Positions 53,728 to 62,954 of a DNA stretch of 64,000 nucleotides are shown here, piece after piece. The stretch is taken from NCBI RefSeq assembly GCF_010730575.1, contig NZ_AP022614.1, positions 806,001-870,000 on the forward strand, given 5' to 3'. This DNA is from Mycobacterium parmense (GTDB taxonomy: Bacteria > Actinomycetota > Actinomycetes > Mycobacteriales > Mycobacteriaceae). The first letter of the stretch is position 1; the number at the start of each line of letters is the position of its first letter. The notes under the pieces are model-generated. The model made no database searches, was not told the origin of the DNA, and saw nothing but the letters and a program-made list of their open reading frames with translations. Both the position numbers and the translations under genes were made by a program.

Positions 53728-54572
53728 CCGGCCGAAGGCCCGGGTCTCATGAAGTCCGGCAGCGCCGCCTCGGGATCCGGCGGGATCATCGATTCGGGCA
53801 GGCCCCACAGCTGCCGACTGGTGGCGCCGCCGTCGACGACGAGCGTCTGGCCGGTGATGCGCGCGGCCAGTTCGGAGGACAGGAACAACGCGGCGTTGGC
53901 GATGTCGTGGGCGCGGGGGGCGGCCAGCGGGTTGATTCCGTTGACGGCGTAAGCGTTTGGCGGCTGGTCCTCGTTGCCGGAGCCCACGTTGCCCGGCGCG
54001 ACGGCGTTGGCGCGAATGCCGTAGCGGCCCAGCTCGTCGGCGCAGGTCTTGACCAGCGAGATGACGCCGGCCTTGGCGGCGCCGTAGGCGGCGTGGTAGG
54101 TCGCCGCCGCGATGCCGTCGACCGAGGCGATCGCCACCAACGACCCGCCGCTGCGCTGGGCGATCATCTGCCGCCCCACGGCCTGAAAGAGATAGAAGAC
54201 CTGGGTCAGGTTGTACTGGATCGCCGCGTCCCACAATTGGGTGCTGAAGTCCTCGACCTTCGACCAGGTGGCCCCGCCGACGATGTCGACGCAGACATCG
54301 ACACCACCCAGGGCCGCGACGGCGTCGTCGATCGCCCGACCGACCTGCACGGGGTCGGTCATGTCGGCGACGATGGGGACGGCCTGACCTCCCCGGCCGG
54401 TGATCTCGCCGGCGATGTGCTCCGCGCGCTGCTCGTCGATGTCGATGCAGGCCACCGCGGCGCCCGCCTCGGCGAGGGCCAGCGACGTGTACCAGCCGTG
54501 CCCCGCGCGCTCCGGGATGTAGCCCGCACCCGACACCACCGCGCGCTTGCCGGACAGCCCCAAATCGATCAC
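53724..54572 (-). CDS. Short-chain dehydrogenase/reductase with atypical glycine motif
   Basis: The 282-residue SDR has a catalytic YGAAK (in ATYHAAYGAAKAG) after SVDG. Its cofactor loop is SGAGYIPERAGHGW rather than the common TGxxxGIG, with extra residues between the glycines. It would oxidise or reduce an alcohol/ketone with NAD(P). The start is GTG, chosen where the fold begins (VIDLGLSGKRAVV); upstream sequence belongs to no SDR. It converges on the SMP-30-like gene. Confidence 0.78.
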   Translation of the reverse strand: MIDLGLSGKRAVVSGAGYIPERAGHGWYTSLALAEAGAAVACIDIDEQRAEHIAGEITGRGGQAVPIVADMTDPVQVGRAIDDAVAALGGVDVCVDIVGGATWSKVEDFSTQLWDAAIQYNLTQVFYLFQAVGRQMIAQRSGGSLVAIASVDGIAAATYHAAYGAAKAGVISLVKTCADELGRYGIRANAVAPGNVGSGNEDQPPNAYAVNGINPLAAPRAHDIANAALFLSSELAARITGQTLVVDGGATSRQLWGLPESMIPPDPEAALPDFMRPGPSAG

Positions 54573-54700
54573 GTCCGGAGTATCGAGAGTGTGTGGGCCG
54601 CGGTCAAGCGGGTGCCGAATATCGCGTCCCGGTCGCGAGATGGATCGCGGGTAGCGGAGCGCAACGTGGTGTGCGGATGGGCCGCCGTGGCGGCGGCGCT

Positions 54701-55690
54701 TCACGTGTCCAGCAGCTCCGGCAGGAAGATCTCCTCCGGCGTCCAGCGCCGGTCGACCAGCCCCTGCTCGAACTGGTAGCGCAGGTTGGTGCCGAGCGCA
54801 AAGCGATTGGCCTTGAGCCCGTAGGGCCACCAGTCGTCGCCGAACTGCTGCAGGTTGCGGTCGAAGAGCGCGTTCATCCACGGCACCATGCTGGGGACTT
54901 CGTACACCCGCCGCGCCTGCCGGTAGCGCTCGGCGGCGGCCTCCTTCGCCGCCACGAACGCGCGGTAGACCGCGCGGGCCACCTCCGGTTCGGCCGCCGG
55001 CGAATCGCGTCGGATCACCACGGCGTGCATCATCGGGAAGATCCCGGTCCGCCGGTGGTAGTCGCGTTCGACGGGCTCGTAGTCTTCGAACAGTCTGCGC
55101 ACCAACGGCGATTCGTCCAGCACGCACTGCGGCACGTTGGCGGAGAAGAGCGCGTGAATCTTGCCCTGCTCCAGCATGGGTCCCAGCGCCTCGCCCTCGG
55201 GCGCCGCCATCACCTCGACCCTTTTAGGATGCGTCTGCGGGACGAAATCGAATGGGGTACAAGGGGAGTCGAGGCCGCCGATGACCCACCGATTGTTCTC
55301 GGGGCGAAACCCATACTCGTCCATCAGGATTCCTTTGGCCCACACGCCCGAGTCCTGGCTGTACATGCCGAACTCGCCGATGGTCTTACCGGCCAGGTCG
55401 CCCGGCTTCTTGATCCCGCTGTGGGCGTTGACGAAGATGCACGAGTGGCGGAAAACTCGGTTGGGGAACACCGGTATCGCGATGAACGGCGAGTCCGCCC
55501 CGAAGGTGCGCAGGTAAAACGTCAGCCCCAGCTCGGCCACGTCGAACTCGTGGCCGCGCATCATGCGCTCGAAGATCTCCGGGATGGTACGCGCGGTCCG
55601 CATCTCGACGTCGGCGCCGTCGACGGTCACGCTGGCGTCGAACAGCGCCGCCGTCGTCTCGTAGCGAAAGCAGCCAATCGTCAGCTTCAC
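54701..55690 (-). CDS. 4,5-dihydroxyphthalate decarboxylase-like (periplasmic-binding fold) protein
   Basis: The 329-residue protein has a type-2 solute-binding fold: KLTIGCFRYETTAAL at the start, DVAELGLTFYL and KTIGEFGMYSQDSG. It resembles Pht5/4,5-dihydroxyphthalate decarboxylase and NMT1-type proteins. No signal peptide is seen, which favours a cytoplasmic enzyme over a transporter component. The GTG at 55690 has GGGAGG upstream. A decarboxylase for an aromatic diacid would fit the two CMD genes next door. Confidence 0.65.
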   Translation of the reverse strand: MKLTIGCFRYETTAALFDASVTVDGADVEMRTARTIPEIFERMMRGHEFDVAELGLTFYLRTFGADSPFIAIPVFPNRVFRHSCIFVNAHSGIKKPGDLAGKTIGEFGMYSQDSGVWAKGILMDEYGFRPENNRWVIGGLDSPCTPFDFVPQTHPKRVEVMAAPEGEALGPMLEQGKIHALFSANVPQCVLDESPLVRRLFEDYEPVERDYHRRTGIFPMMHAVVIRRDSPAAEPEVARAVYRAFVAAKEAAAERYRQARRVYEVPSMVPWMNALFDRNLQQFGDDWWPYGLKANRFALGTNLRYQFEQGLVDRRWTPEEIFLPELLDT

Positions 55691-55722
55691 GTCGCCTCCC
55701 GCACGCAACCCTACTTCTCGAC

Positions 55723-55953
55723 GTGGCGCGTGATGGTCGCGACGAGCGCGTTGACGGCGGGGCTGGTGGGTTGCGGAGCCGCGGAGGCCGGGGAGATGCC
55801 CGCGGACCCGAAGGCCGCGACGCGGTCTTCGCGGGCCAGACCGCGCTGCAGGCCGACGTCGTGCGCCACGAGCCGGGGACCGCCACGGACGGGACGCCGG
55901 TCGACGAGCCGTTCGTCACCCTGGACTGGACGTTCACCCTGGCCGCCGAGTGA
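55723..55953 (+). pseudogene. Possible gene remnant upstream of CMD genes
   Basis: A plus-strand frame ends in GQTALQADVVRHEPG and FVTLDWTFTLAAE, which look like real beta strands, but its first 35 residues are Arg/Gly-rich and unlike protein. The tail recalls MaoC/hotdog-type sequences. The TGA lies just before the AAAGGA ribosome site of the next gene. It may be the end of a gene whose start is lost or frameshifted. A minus-strand frame ending RHVEK is also open here and cannot be excluded. Confidence 0.3.
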
Positions 55954-55965
55954 AAGGATAACCCT

Positions 55966-56382
55966 ATGGCACGCCTTCCGCTCGCCGACGCCAACGGGTA
56001 CACCGATCCCGCCTACCGGCTGATAGCCAACGCCCCCAACGTCTTTGGCGGGTGGGTGGCGATGGTCGACGAGCTGTCCGCCAGCCCGACGTTCGACGTG
56101 CGCACGCGGGAGCTGATCATCTCACGGGTCGCCGAGCTGCAGGACTGCCGGTACCCGCTCGGCCGGCACCCTCTGCCTGCCGAGCTCACCGACACCGAGC
56201 GCGCCGCGCTGGGCGTCGTCGACGAACTGTGCACCACACATCGGCTGACCGACGAATCGTTTGCCGCCGCCCGGTCGGTCTTCGGCGACGAGGCGCTGAC
56301 CGAGCTCCTGATGATCGTCGGCTGCTACTACGGGCTGGCGTTGGTGCTCAACGCGGCCGAGCTCGAAGTGGGCGCCCCATGA
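55966..56382 (+). CDS. Carboxymuconolactone decarboxylase-family protein, short
   Basis: The 138-residue protein has AhpD/CMD features: TRELIISRVAELQDCRYPLGRHPL and a C-terminal TELLMIVGCYYGLALVLNA. Between residue 71 and the TDTERAAL segment about 30-35 residues found in normal members are missing, and only one Cys of the CxxC-like site remains. It could be a degenerate or specialised copy. Its stop overlaps the next CMD gene (ATGA). Confidence 0.7.
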   Translation: MARLPLADANGYTDPAYRLIANAPNVFGGWVAMVDELSASPTFDVRTRELIISRVAELQDCRYPLGRHPLPAELTDTERAALGVVDELCTTHRLTDESFAAARSVFGDEALTELLMIVGCYYGLALVLNAAELEVGAP

Positions 56383-56921
56383 CCCGGCTGCCGTACGTTC
56401 GTTTCGAGGACATGACCGAGCAGGCCCGCGAATTGACCGCGCGCCGCGGTGATTTGAACGTCTATCGCGTGCTGGCCAACGCCGGGAAGGTGTTCACCGG
56501 GTGGATGCGGGCCGGCGATGCCGCCCTGACCAGCCCCGTGTTGCCGCGAAGGCTGCGCGAACTCGTGGTGTTGCGCACCGCGTATCTGATGGACTGCGCC
56601 TACGAGCTGGGGCAACACCGGGACGTCGCGCGGACGGCCGGGGTCAGCGTGGTCGAGATCGACGCCGTTGTGTCCGAGTCCGGCTGGGAGTCAATCGGTT
56701 TCACCGAGGTGGAGCTCGCGGTGCTGCGCCTGACGAGCGAGCTGCTGACCACGCGTCGGGTCTCGGCCGCGGTGTTCGGGGACGTGCGCGGCGCCCTGGG
56801 CGTCGAGGCGACGGTCGAAGTGCTGATGGTGATCAACCGGTATGCCGGGCTGGCGCTGATGCTCAACGCTCTCGCGGTCGACCTCGACGAGACCGCGCGG
56901 CTTCCGATGCCGCCGGGCTGA
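56379..56921 (+). CDS. Carboxymuconolactone decarboxylase-family protein
   Basis: The 180-residue CMD/AhpD-like protein has RLRELVVLRTAYLMDCAYELGQHRDVAR with the catalytic E-x-C-x-H region and a C-terminal TVEVLMVINRYAGLALMLNAL. Such proteins are decarboxylases of carboxymuconolactones or peroxidase-like disulfide reductases. It is full length, unlike its upstream neighbour, and translationally coupled to it. Context with the decarboxylase-like gene suggests aromatic degradation. Confidence 0.8.
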   Translation: MTRLPYVRFEDMTEQARELTARRGDLNVYRVLANAGKVFTGWMRAGDAALTSPVLPRRLRELVVLRTAYLMDCAYELGQHRDVARTAGVSVVEIDAVVSESGWESIGFTEVELAVLRLTSELLTTRRVSAAVFGDVRGALGVEATVEVLMVINRYAGLALMLNALAVDLDETARLPMPPG

Positions 56922-56977
56922 GGGTGTGGGGCGAACGTCCCGGTGACCCGATCCCGGGTGCCGATCGTGAGGCTGAG

Positions 56978-58234
56978 GTGGCTAACGAAAAACCAGCAAC
57001 CCTGATTCGGCCCGTCGATGCCCTGGAACGGGTTTTCTACCGCTACAGCGAACGCAATCCAACGCATTTCGTTTTGGTGGCCGAGTTCGACGAGGTGCTG
57101 ACGGCGCACCGGGTGAGGACGGCGTTGGCCGCCGTGCAGCGGCGACATCCGTTGTTGTCAGCACACGTCGAGGACCGGCCGGGGACGCGGCTCGGCTTCT
57201 ACCGCGCGGCCGTCGTCGCGCCGATCGACCTGACCGTGCGACGCGGCGGAGAGTGGCAAGCCGCCGCCGCCGAGGAGCTCAGCCTGACGTTCGAGCCCGC
57301 ACGGGCGCCGCTGATGCGCGCCTCGCTGTTGCAGGGGGCCGCGGGCAGCGCGCTGCTGTTGGTCTTCGATCACGCGATCGCCGACGGGATTTCGTCGGTC
57401 TTGGTGCTCAGGGACCTGCTGGCCGTGCTCAACGGCGAGACCCTGGCGGAGCTGCCCGCCCGGCCTTCCCAGGAGCGTCTCATCGACCGCACGCTGGCGG
57501 CGGTCGACCCGATCGACCTCTCGGACATGCCCGAAGACCCCCGGATGGGCACGCCCAGCGTCATCCGCGCCTTCGACGGCGCCCTGACGAACGTGCACAC
57601 CGTTGCCGTGGCGGAGACCGACACGGCGAGGTTGGCTCAGCGCTGCCGCGCCGAAAGGACCACGGTGCATGCGGCTCTGGTGGTGGCGATGTGCCGGGTG
57701 CGGGCCGCTGAACGCGGCGAGGAATTCGTGCGGGTGCTCAACCCCATCAACTCCCGGGCGCTGGTCGGCGTCGACGCGGACTTCGGTCTCTACATCCAGG
57801 CGACCTGGACTGGGCTGGAACCCGGCGACGGGCAGCCGTTTTGGAATCAGGCCCGCGCGATCACCGCCCACCTGGACGTGGCCAGGTCGGCTCGTGGGAT
57901 CCGCACGGCGTCGCTGGCCATCGGGCAGGCGATGCCGGTCAACGGCGAAAACAGCCACGCTGAAGAGCTTTTCGGCCGCATTCGCCCGTGGGAGATGCTG
58001 GTCACCAACCTTGGTGTGCAAAACCTGGGCGGCACCGGCCCGTTGCGCCCGACGGCGATATGGGCCCCGGTGGTGCAAAGCCAGACCGAGGGCGAGTATG
58101 TCACCGGGATCACCACGTACGAGGGCAGGCTGAGGATGGTGACGTGCGGCTACAGCGTGCCGAGCACCTTCCTGAAGAGCGTGGTCGAGACCCTGGTGGC
58201 CCCGGTCGAGGGGCCAAAGCGCGACGCGCCGTAG
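56978..58234 (+). CDS. Condensation-domain acyltransferase (PapA5/WS-DGAT-like)
   Basis: The 418-residue protein has the acyltransferase motif H132-A-I-A-D136-G137 (FDHAIADG). A DFGWG-like motif is not clear, but NPINSRALVGVDADFGLYIQATW stands in the expected place. Such proteins transfer acyl groups, as PapA5 or wax ester synthases do. The N-terminal RPVDALERVFYRYSERNPTHF fits the family. The GTG start is weak: only a GAGG lies just upstream. A function in envelope lipid or phenolic ester formation is possible. Confidence 0.72.
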   Translation: MANEKPATLIRPVDALERVFYRYSERNPTHFVLVAEFDEVLTAHRVRTALAAVQRRHPLLSAHVEDRPGTRLGFYRAAVVAPIDLTVRRGGEWQAAAAEELSLTFEPARAPLMRASLLQGAAGSALLLVFDHAIADGISSVLVLRDLLAVLNGETLAELPARPSQERLIDRTLAAVDPIDLSDMPEDPRMGTPSVIRAFDGALTNVHTVAVAETDTARLAQRCRAERTTVHAALVVAMCRVRAAERGEEFVRVLNPINSRALVGVDADFGLYIQATWTGLEPGDGQPFWNQARAITAHLDVARSARGIRTASLAIGQAMPVNGENSHAEELFGRIRPWEMLVTNLGVQNLGGTGPLRPTAIWAPVVQSQTEGEYVTGITTYEGRLRMVTCGYSVPSTFLKSVVETLVAPVEGPKRDAP

Positions 58235-58370
58235 GTCGGGCCCTCGCAGACCGGCATTGTCGGTGGCACGGCCCCGAGGGCGCCGAGCTGATGCGCTACC
58301 TGTATCCGGTTCGCGATCACGTCAAGCGGCTCGACCGGAGGAGGTGAACGCCGATTGTTACCATCGCGCG

Positions 58371-59144
58371 GTGGGTGATCGCCTCGACCGGTCGCGATCC
58401 GTCTCGCGCCGCGACGTCCTGAGATACGCCTGGATCGCGCCGGCGCTGCTCGGCGCGGCCGCCGTGCTCGACGCCCCGCGCGCGGCCGCCGGGCTGGCCG
58501 GCGCGTCGGTCTTCCTCGACCCCGGCCACAACGGCGTCAGCGACGCCTCGATCAACCAGCCGGTGACCAACGGGCGCGGAGGCACCAAGCCCTGCAACAC
58601 CTCCGGCACCTCGACCGACGACGGGTACTCCGAACACGCCTTCAACTGGGCGGTCGTCGCGCTCGTCAACGACGCGCTGAGCCAGGAGGGCGTGCGGACC
58701 CAGCTGTCGCGGGACAACGACAGCTCCGTGGGCCCGTGCGTCGACCAGCGCGCGGAACAGGCGAACGCGATGAGACCCGACGCGATCGTGAGCATCCACG
58801 CCGACGGCGGACCGCCGTCGGGCAGCGGGTTCCACGTCAACTACTCGAGCCCGCCGCTGAACGACGTGCAGGCCGGGCCGGCGGTACAGCTGGCGCATGC
58901 CATGCGGGACGCGTTGGTGCGGGCCGGTTTTCAGCCGGCCACGTACATCGGGTCCGACGGGCTCTACGGCCGCGACGACCTCGCCGGGCTGAACTTGGCA
59001 CAGTACCCGGCGGTCCTCGTCGAACTCGGCAACATGAAGAACGCCGACGACGCCGCGCGGATGGAAAGCGCCGACGGCCGGGCCAGGTACGCCGCCGCCG
59101 TCACCGACGGGATCACCGCGTTTCTGAACGCCAAGACGAGCTAG
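58371..59144 (+). CDS. Tat-exported N-acetylmuramoyl-L-alanine amidase (Ami1/Rv3717-like)
   Basis: The 257-residue protein has an SRRDVLRY twin-arginine signal at residues 12-19 and a hydrophobic stretch ending APRAAA. The Amidase_3 domain has zinc ligands His53 (DPGHNG), Glu88 (YSEHAF) and His143 (SIHADGG) and catalytic Glu (VELGNMKN). Cys75 and Cys123 probably pair. It cuts the amide between MurNAc and the peptide stem. It resembles M. tuberculosis Rv3717 from memory, which lacks this Tat signal. An upstream GTG at 58344 is an alternative start but its ribosome site is too close. Confidence 0.85.
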   Translation: MGDRLDRSRSVSRRDVLRYAWIAPALLGAAAVLDAPRAAAGLAGASVFLDPGHNGVSDASINQPVTNGRGGTKPCNTSGTSTDDGYSEHAFNWAVVALVNDALSQEGVRTQLSRDNDSSVGPCVDQRAEQANAMRPDAIVSIHADGGPPSGSGFHVNYSSPPLNDVQAGPAVQLAHAMRDALVRAGFQPATYIGSDGLYGRDDLAGLNLAQYPAVLVELGNMKNADDAARMESADGRARYAAAVTDGITAFLNAKTS

Positions 59145-59210
59145 CCGCGCCGTCGGCTCACGCCAGGTGGCGAAGCATAACCCGCAGTGTTTCGGGGAAA
59201 GCTAACCGGC

Positions 59211-60008
59211 GTGCGGCACCAGCGAACGAAAGACGAGATCTGGGATCATCGCGCTGCATGGCCGCTGGCCATGGTCGCGATCGCCTACCTCGTCGTGTAC
59301 TCGGTGCACGTCCTGCGGCCGCCACACGGCGCCGAGCCGCGCATCCTGGGGTGGGCGAGCTGGGTCACCTGGTTGGTGTTCGTCGTCGACTACGTCGTGC
59401 GCCTGGGACTGGCGACCGACCGGCGGCACTGGTTCGTCCACCACCTGTTCGACCTGCTCATCGTCGCGCTGCCGTTCATGGGCCCGTTGCGCCTGCTGCG
59501 GGTCGTCGTCGTGTTCTCGGCGCTGCAGAAGGCTGTCGGCGACGCCGTGCGGGGCCGCATCATGATCTATACGGTCGCGGCCGCCGCCCTGCTGATCTAT
59601 GTGGCGTCGTTGGCCATCCTCGACGTGGAGCGCTCCTATCCGGGCGCCACCATCGACTCGTTCGGGAAGGCCTTGTGGTGGTCGATCACCACCGTGACCA
59701 CCGTGGGCTACGGCGACCTGTATCCGGTCACCGTCACCGGGCGGGTGATCGCCGCGCTGCTGATGATCGGTGGCATCAGTCTGATCGGTGTGGTCACCGG
59801 ATCGCTGGCCTCCTGGATCGTGCAGCGGGTGTCGGAGGCCGACACCGCGAACCAGCAGGCCACGGCCCTGACGATCGAGCAGTTGCGCAGCGAGCTCCGG
59901 GCGCTGGCCGAACAGCTCTCGGCGACACCGCCCGGCCCGCAGCACCGTCCGGTCATCGACGCCGAACGGGTTGTCGACGGGCGGTCGGCAACCGGAGCCC
60001 GCCGCTGA
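59211..60008 (+). CDS. Two-pore-type/Kv-like potassium channel subunit
   Basis: The 265-residue protein has six membrane segments, counting a voltage-sensor-like N-terminal part (about residues 20-120), and the K+ filter TTVGYGD at about 165. The stretch PLRLLRVVVVFSALQK resembles an S4 helix but has few positive charges. A cytoplasmic coiled tail (TIEQLRSELRALAEQL) follows. It should form a tetrameric K+ channel in the inner membrane. The GTG at 59211 has GGGGAAAG upstream; a GTG 24 bases earlier is possible. Confidence 0.8.
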   Translation: MRHQRTKDEIWDHRAAWPLAMVAIAYLVVYSVHVLRPPHGAEPRILGWASWVTWLVFVVDYVVRLGLATDRRHWFVHHLFDLLIVALPFMGPLRLLRVVVVFSALQKAVGDAVRGRIMIYTVAAAALLIYVASLAILDVERSYPGATIDSFGKALWWSITTVTTVGYGDLYPVTVTGRVIAALLMIGGISLIGVVTGSLASWIVQRVSEADTANQQATALTIEQLRSELRALAEQLSATPPGPQHRPVIDAERVVDGRSATGARR

Positions 60009-60196
60009 AAAGGCGGCAGGCCGAACGCCGCAACGAGCCGGTCCAGCAAACGCAACGATCCGCGACATGCCGCCCCGGAAGCCGCCGAGAGAGGCATTTG
60101 CCGAACGGGGACGCGGGCGGCCGCTTGTCCCCGGGCCGGCGCGGGTAGCTCTACCGCCGAATGCGACCACAAGACCGCCGACCGGGAGGTGGCGAC

Positions 60197-60307
60197 ATGG
60201 CTACGGGCGAAACCGCTTTCGTCGGCGTGACCTTCGGCCTCATTTCCCTTCAGCACCATTCGCGCAAGGCCGGGCGCGACTACGGCCGGTATCTGCGGGA
60301 CGCGTAA
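60197..60307 (+). CDS. 36-residue small protein
   Basis: An ATG at 60197 has a strong GGGAGGTGG site 4 bases upstream. The frame encodes 36 residues (MATGETAFVGVTFGLIS, then LQHHSRKAGRDYGRYLRDA) and ends in TAA. The first 17 residues are hydrophobic, the rest basic, so it could be a short membrane-associated peptide. No homologue is known to me. The excellent ribosome site in a stretch with no other gene makes translation likely. Confidence 0.5.
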   Translation: MATGETAFVGVTFGLISLQHHSRKAGRDYGRYLRDA

Positions 60308-60748
60308 ACGCCCGGCCGGACAAGGTCACATCCGTGTTCGAGCAAGTCACGGCCGGGATTGCGGGTGCGAACTTCGCTGTCACGAATTGTCGCGCCAGTT
60401 GCAGGGTTCGACCGCGGGCGGGGCTCGCCAGCAGGTCAATCCGCCGATTGGCACCCGGGGCCGGTGATGTATTACCCTCACCGTCGCACCGATACCACCT
60501 GCAGCGGCCGAAAGGCCACGACCGTATGTGGAATTGGCGACGGTCTGGCATCGTTATGCGGTTCACGGCATGTGTATCCGCCACGCTACAGAAGTGCGGC
60601 GTTACGGTGTGGTCCGCGGTTGCTGGTGCTCACGGGAGCGCTGTCGTGAACCTCACATGGCGGCAAACTCGGATGCGCCCAGCGACGCTCCCGTTTAAAG
60701 TTTTGTCCGGTAAGGATAGTTGTCCTTTGTGAGCACACGGAGCGACAT
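60308..60748. other. Gene-free stretch before the Baeyer-Villiger monooxygenase
   Basis: About 440 bases in which all frames give Arg-, Cys- or Thr-rich translations unlike protein. A possible -10 element (TAAGGAT) lies about 35 bases upstream of the monooxygenase start, near 60711. AT content rises in 60690-60720 (TTTAAAGTTTTG). I see no tRNA, riboswitch or repeat by eye. Confidence 0.5.
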
Positions 60749-62233
60749 GTGAACACAGAGCATTTCGACTTCGTCATCGTCGGGGCGGGTTTCGGCGGCA
60801 TTGGCGCCGCCATCCAGCTCAAGCGCCTCGGCTACGACAAGATCGCCATCTTGGACCGCGAGGACGACCTCGGCGGCACGTGGCACGTCAACCACTACCC
60901 CGGCGTGGCCGTCGACATCCCGTCGACCACCTACTCCTACTGGTTCGAGCCCAACCCGAAGTGGTCGCGCATGTTCGCGCCGGGCGCCGAGCTCAAGCGC
61001 TACGCCACCGACGTCGCCGACAAGTACGACGTGCGCCGCTACATGCGGTTCAACACCACCGTCGAGGGCGCTCAGTGGGACGAGGACGCCGAGGCGTGGC
61101 GGGTCGGTCTGGCCGGCGGCGAGACCCTGACGACCCGCTTTCTGATCACCTCGACCGGGTTCTTGTCCCAGCCGCGCAATCCCGACATCCCGGGTCTGGC
61201 GAGCTTCGCCGGCAAGGTGGTGCACACCACCGCGTGGGACCACGACTTCGACTACCAGGGCCGCCGCATCGGAGTGATCGGCACCGGGGCCTCGGCGGTG
61301 CAGGTGATCCCCGAGATGGCCAAGGTGGCCTCCGACCTGACCGTCTTCCAGCGCACCGCGACCTACGTGCTGCCCAAGCCCGACTTCGCGATCTCGCCGG
61401 CGGTGCAGCGCGCGTTCGCGCGCCGGCCCTGGCTGCAACGGCTGGTCCGCTGGGTGACCGATATCGTGTTCGAGCTGGTCATGGTGATCGGCGTGCTGCA
61501 CTACGGGCAGTTCAAGCGAGGCAACATCGCGGCCTCCGATCTGGCCAAGATCAACAGGTTCAGGACCATCCGCGACAAGGAACTGCGCGCCAAGTTCACC
61601 CCCGACTACGACATCGGCTGCAAGCGGCCGACCTGGTCCAACGACTACTACCGCGCCTTCACCAAGTCGCACGTGCACCTCGAGACCGAAACGATCGAGC
61701 GCATCGAGGCCGACGGCGTCGTGACGGCGGACGGGCGCAAGATCCCCATCGACACGCTGGTGCTCGCGACCGGTTTCGACCTGTGGGAAGCCAACTTCCC
61801 GGCCATCGAGGTGATCGGCCGCAAGGGCCGCAACCTGGGCAAGTGGTGGCGGGAGAACAGGTTTCAGACCTACCAGGGCATCGCGATCCCCTACTTCCCG
61901 AACTACCTCAGCCTGGCCAGCCCGTTCGCGTTCTCCGGGCTGTCCTTCTTCCACACCATCGAGTACCAGATGCGCCACATGAACCGGCTGTTCGGGGAGC
62001 TGAAACGCAAGGGCGCGACGACGTTCGAGGTGAAGGAAGAAGCCAGCATGCGGTTCTTCGAACGGATGAACCAGCGGCTGGACAACTCGGTGTTCTACAC
62101 AGGCGACTGCGCGACGTCGCGGTCGTACTACTTTGCTCCCAGCGGTGAGGCGTCGCTGCTGCGGCCGACCTCCACGCTGAACTCGGTGCGCGAGGGCGCG
62201 AACTTCCCGCTCTCCGACTACACGTTCGCCTAG
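60749..62233 (+). CDS. Baeyer-Villiger flavin monooxygenase
   Basis: The 494-residue protein has two Rossmann motifs, GAGFGG near the N-terminus and GTGASA at about residue 180, and the Baeyer-Villiger fingerprint FAGKVVHTTAW (FxGxxxHxxxW). It inserts oxygen next to a ketone using FAD and NADPH. It resembles mycobacterial EthA/MymA-type enzymes, which also activate thioamide prodrugs. The GTG start has CGGAG 6 bases upstream. It ends 4 bases inside the convergent DUF202 gene. Confidence 0.87.
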   Translation: MNTEHFDFVIVGAGFGGIGAAIQLKRLGYDKIAILDREDDLGGTWHVNHYPGVAVDIPSTTYSYWFEPNPKWSRMFAPGAELKRYATDVADKYDVRRYMRFNTTVEGAQWDEDAEAWRVGLAGGETLTTRFLITSTGFLSQPRNPDIPGLASFAGKVVHTTAWDHDFDYQGRRIGVIGTGASAVQVIPEMAKVASDLTVFQRTATYVLPKPDFAISPAVQRAFARRPWLQRLVRWVTDIVFELVMVIGVLHYGQFKRGNIAASDLAKINRFRTIRDKELRAKFTPDYDIGCKRPTWSNDYYRAFTKSHVHLETETIERIEADGVVTADGRKIPIDTLVLATGFDLWEANFPAIEVIGRKGRNLGKWWRENRFQTYQGIAIPYFPNYLSLASPFAFSGLSFFHTIEYQMRHMNRLFGELKRKGATTFEVKEEASMRFFERMNQRLDNSVFYTGDCATSRSYYFAPSGEASLLRPTSTLNSVREGANFPLSDYTFA

Positions 62234-62562
62234 ACCAGCTGGAACACCGCCGTCACCACGACGAGCGTCAGCACGGCCGAGCCGATGACGTGGATGGAGA
62301 CGCGGGGGGCCGGCTGCTCGACGGTCGGCTGTTGCCGCAGCGTCCGCTGGCGCCGCACGGCGATCAAGAACGTGCCCAACGCGATCGCACCGGCCAGCGC
62401 GGCGGGGACCAGGTGCACCGGCCCGGCCGAGCCGTGCAGATCCCTGATCATCAGCAGGGCGCCGTTGCCCAGGAACGCGAACGACGTCCGCGTCCAGGCC
62501 AGCGTCGTGCGCTCCGCCTGACTCCCACGCTCGGCCGGCCCGCCCGTCGTCGCCCGGCTCAA
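62230..62562 (-). CDS. DUF202 membrane protein
   Basis: The 110-residue protein has [21 protein letters not shown], the DUF202/YidH-like signature, and three membrane segments. The TTG start overlaps the stop of the preceding DUF202 gene as TTGA. Function is unknown. The pair may form a two-subunit membrane protein. Confidence 0.72.
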   Translation of the reverse strand: MSRATTGGPAERGSQAERTTLAWTRTSFAFLGNGALLMIRDLHGSAGPVHLVPAALAGAIALGTFLIAVRRQRTLRQQPTVEQPAPRVSIHVIGSAVLTLVVVTAVFQLV

Positions 62563-62939
62563 CCCAGCACCGCCTTGGCGATAACCAGCCCCAGCGCGAC
62601 GATCGCCACCAGCGTCAGGCCCACCGCGAGGTAGGTCGGCGACGGATGGCGGGGCAGGGGACCGCCGCGGCGCATGGCGCGGTCGGCCTGATGCCAACGC
62701 AGCGAACCCATTCCGCTGGTCAGGATCGCCAGCACCGCGAGGCCCACGCCGAGGACGCGGCGCGCGCCGGGGATCGTCAGCTCGGGCACCAGCTGCACCA
62801 GGGCCACCGCCGCGGCGAGCAGTCCCAGCGCGGTGCGCTGCCACGCCAGGAAGGTCCGCTCGTTGGCCATGGTGAGCCGGTAGTCGGGCTCATGCTCTTC
62901 TGCAGGTACCGCGGCGGTGTTGTCGGCCACGACGCACAT
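62559..62939 (-). CDS. DUF202 membrane protein, YidH-like
   Basis: The 126-residue protein has a charged N-terminus, then [23 protein letters not shown], the canonical DUF202 signature, and three helices. It is upstream of and overlapping a second DUF202 gene. The ATG at 62939 is the first that keeps the whole domain; a GTG shortly after is possible. Its role is not known. Confidence 0.75.
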   Translation of the reverse strand: MCVVADNTAAVPAEEHEPDYRLTMANERTFLAWQRTALGLLAAAVALVQLVPELTIPGARRVLGVGLAVLAILTSGMGSLRWHQADRAMRRGGPLPRHPSPTYLAVGLTLVAIVALGLVIAKAVLG

Positions 62940-62954
62940 CGTAGATTCAGGCAC

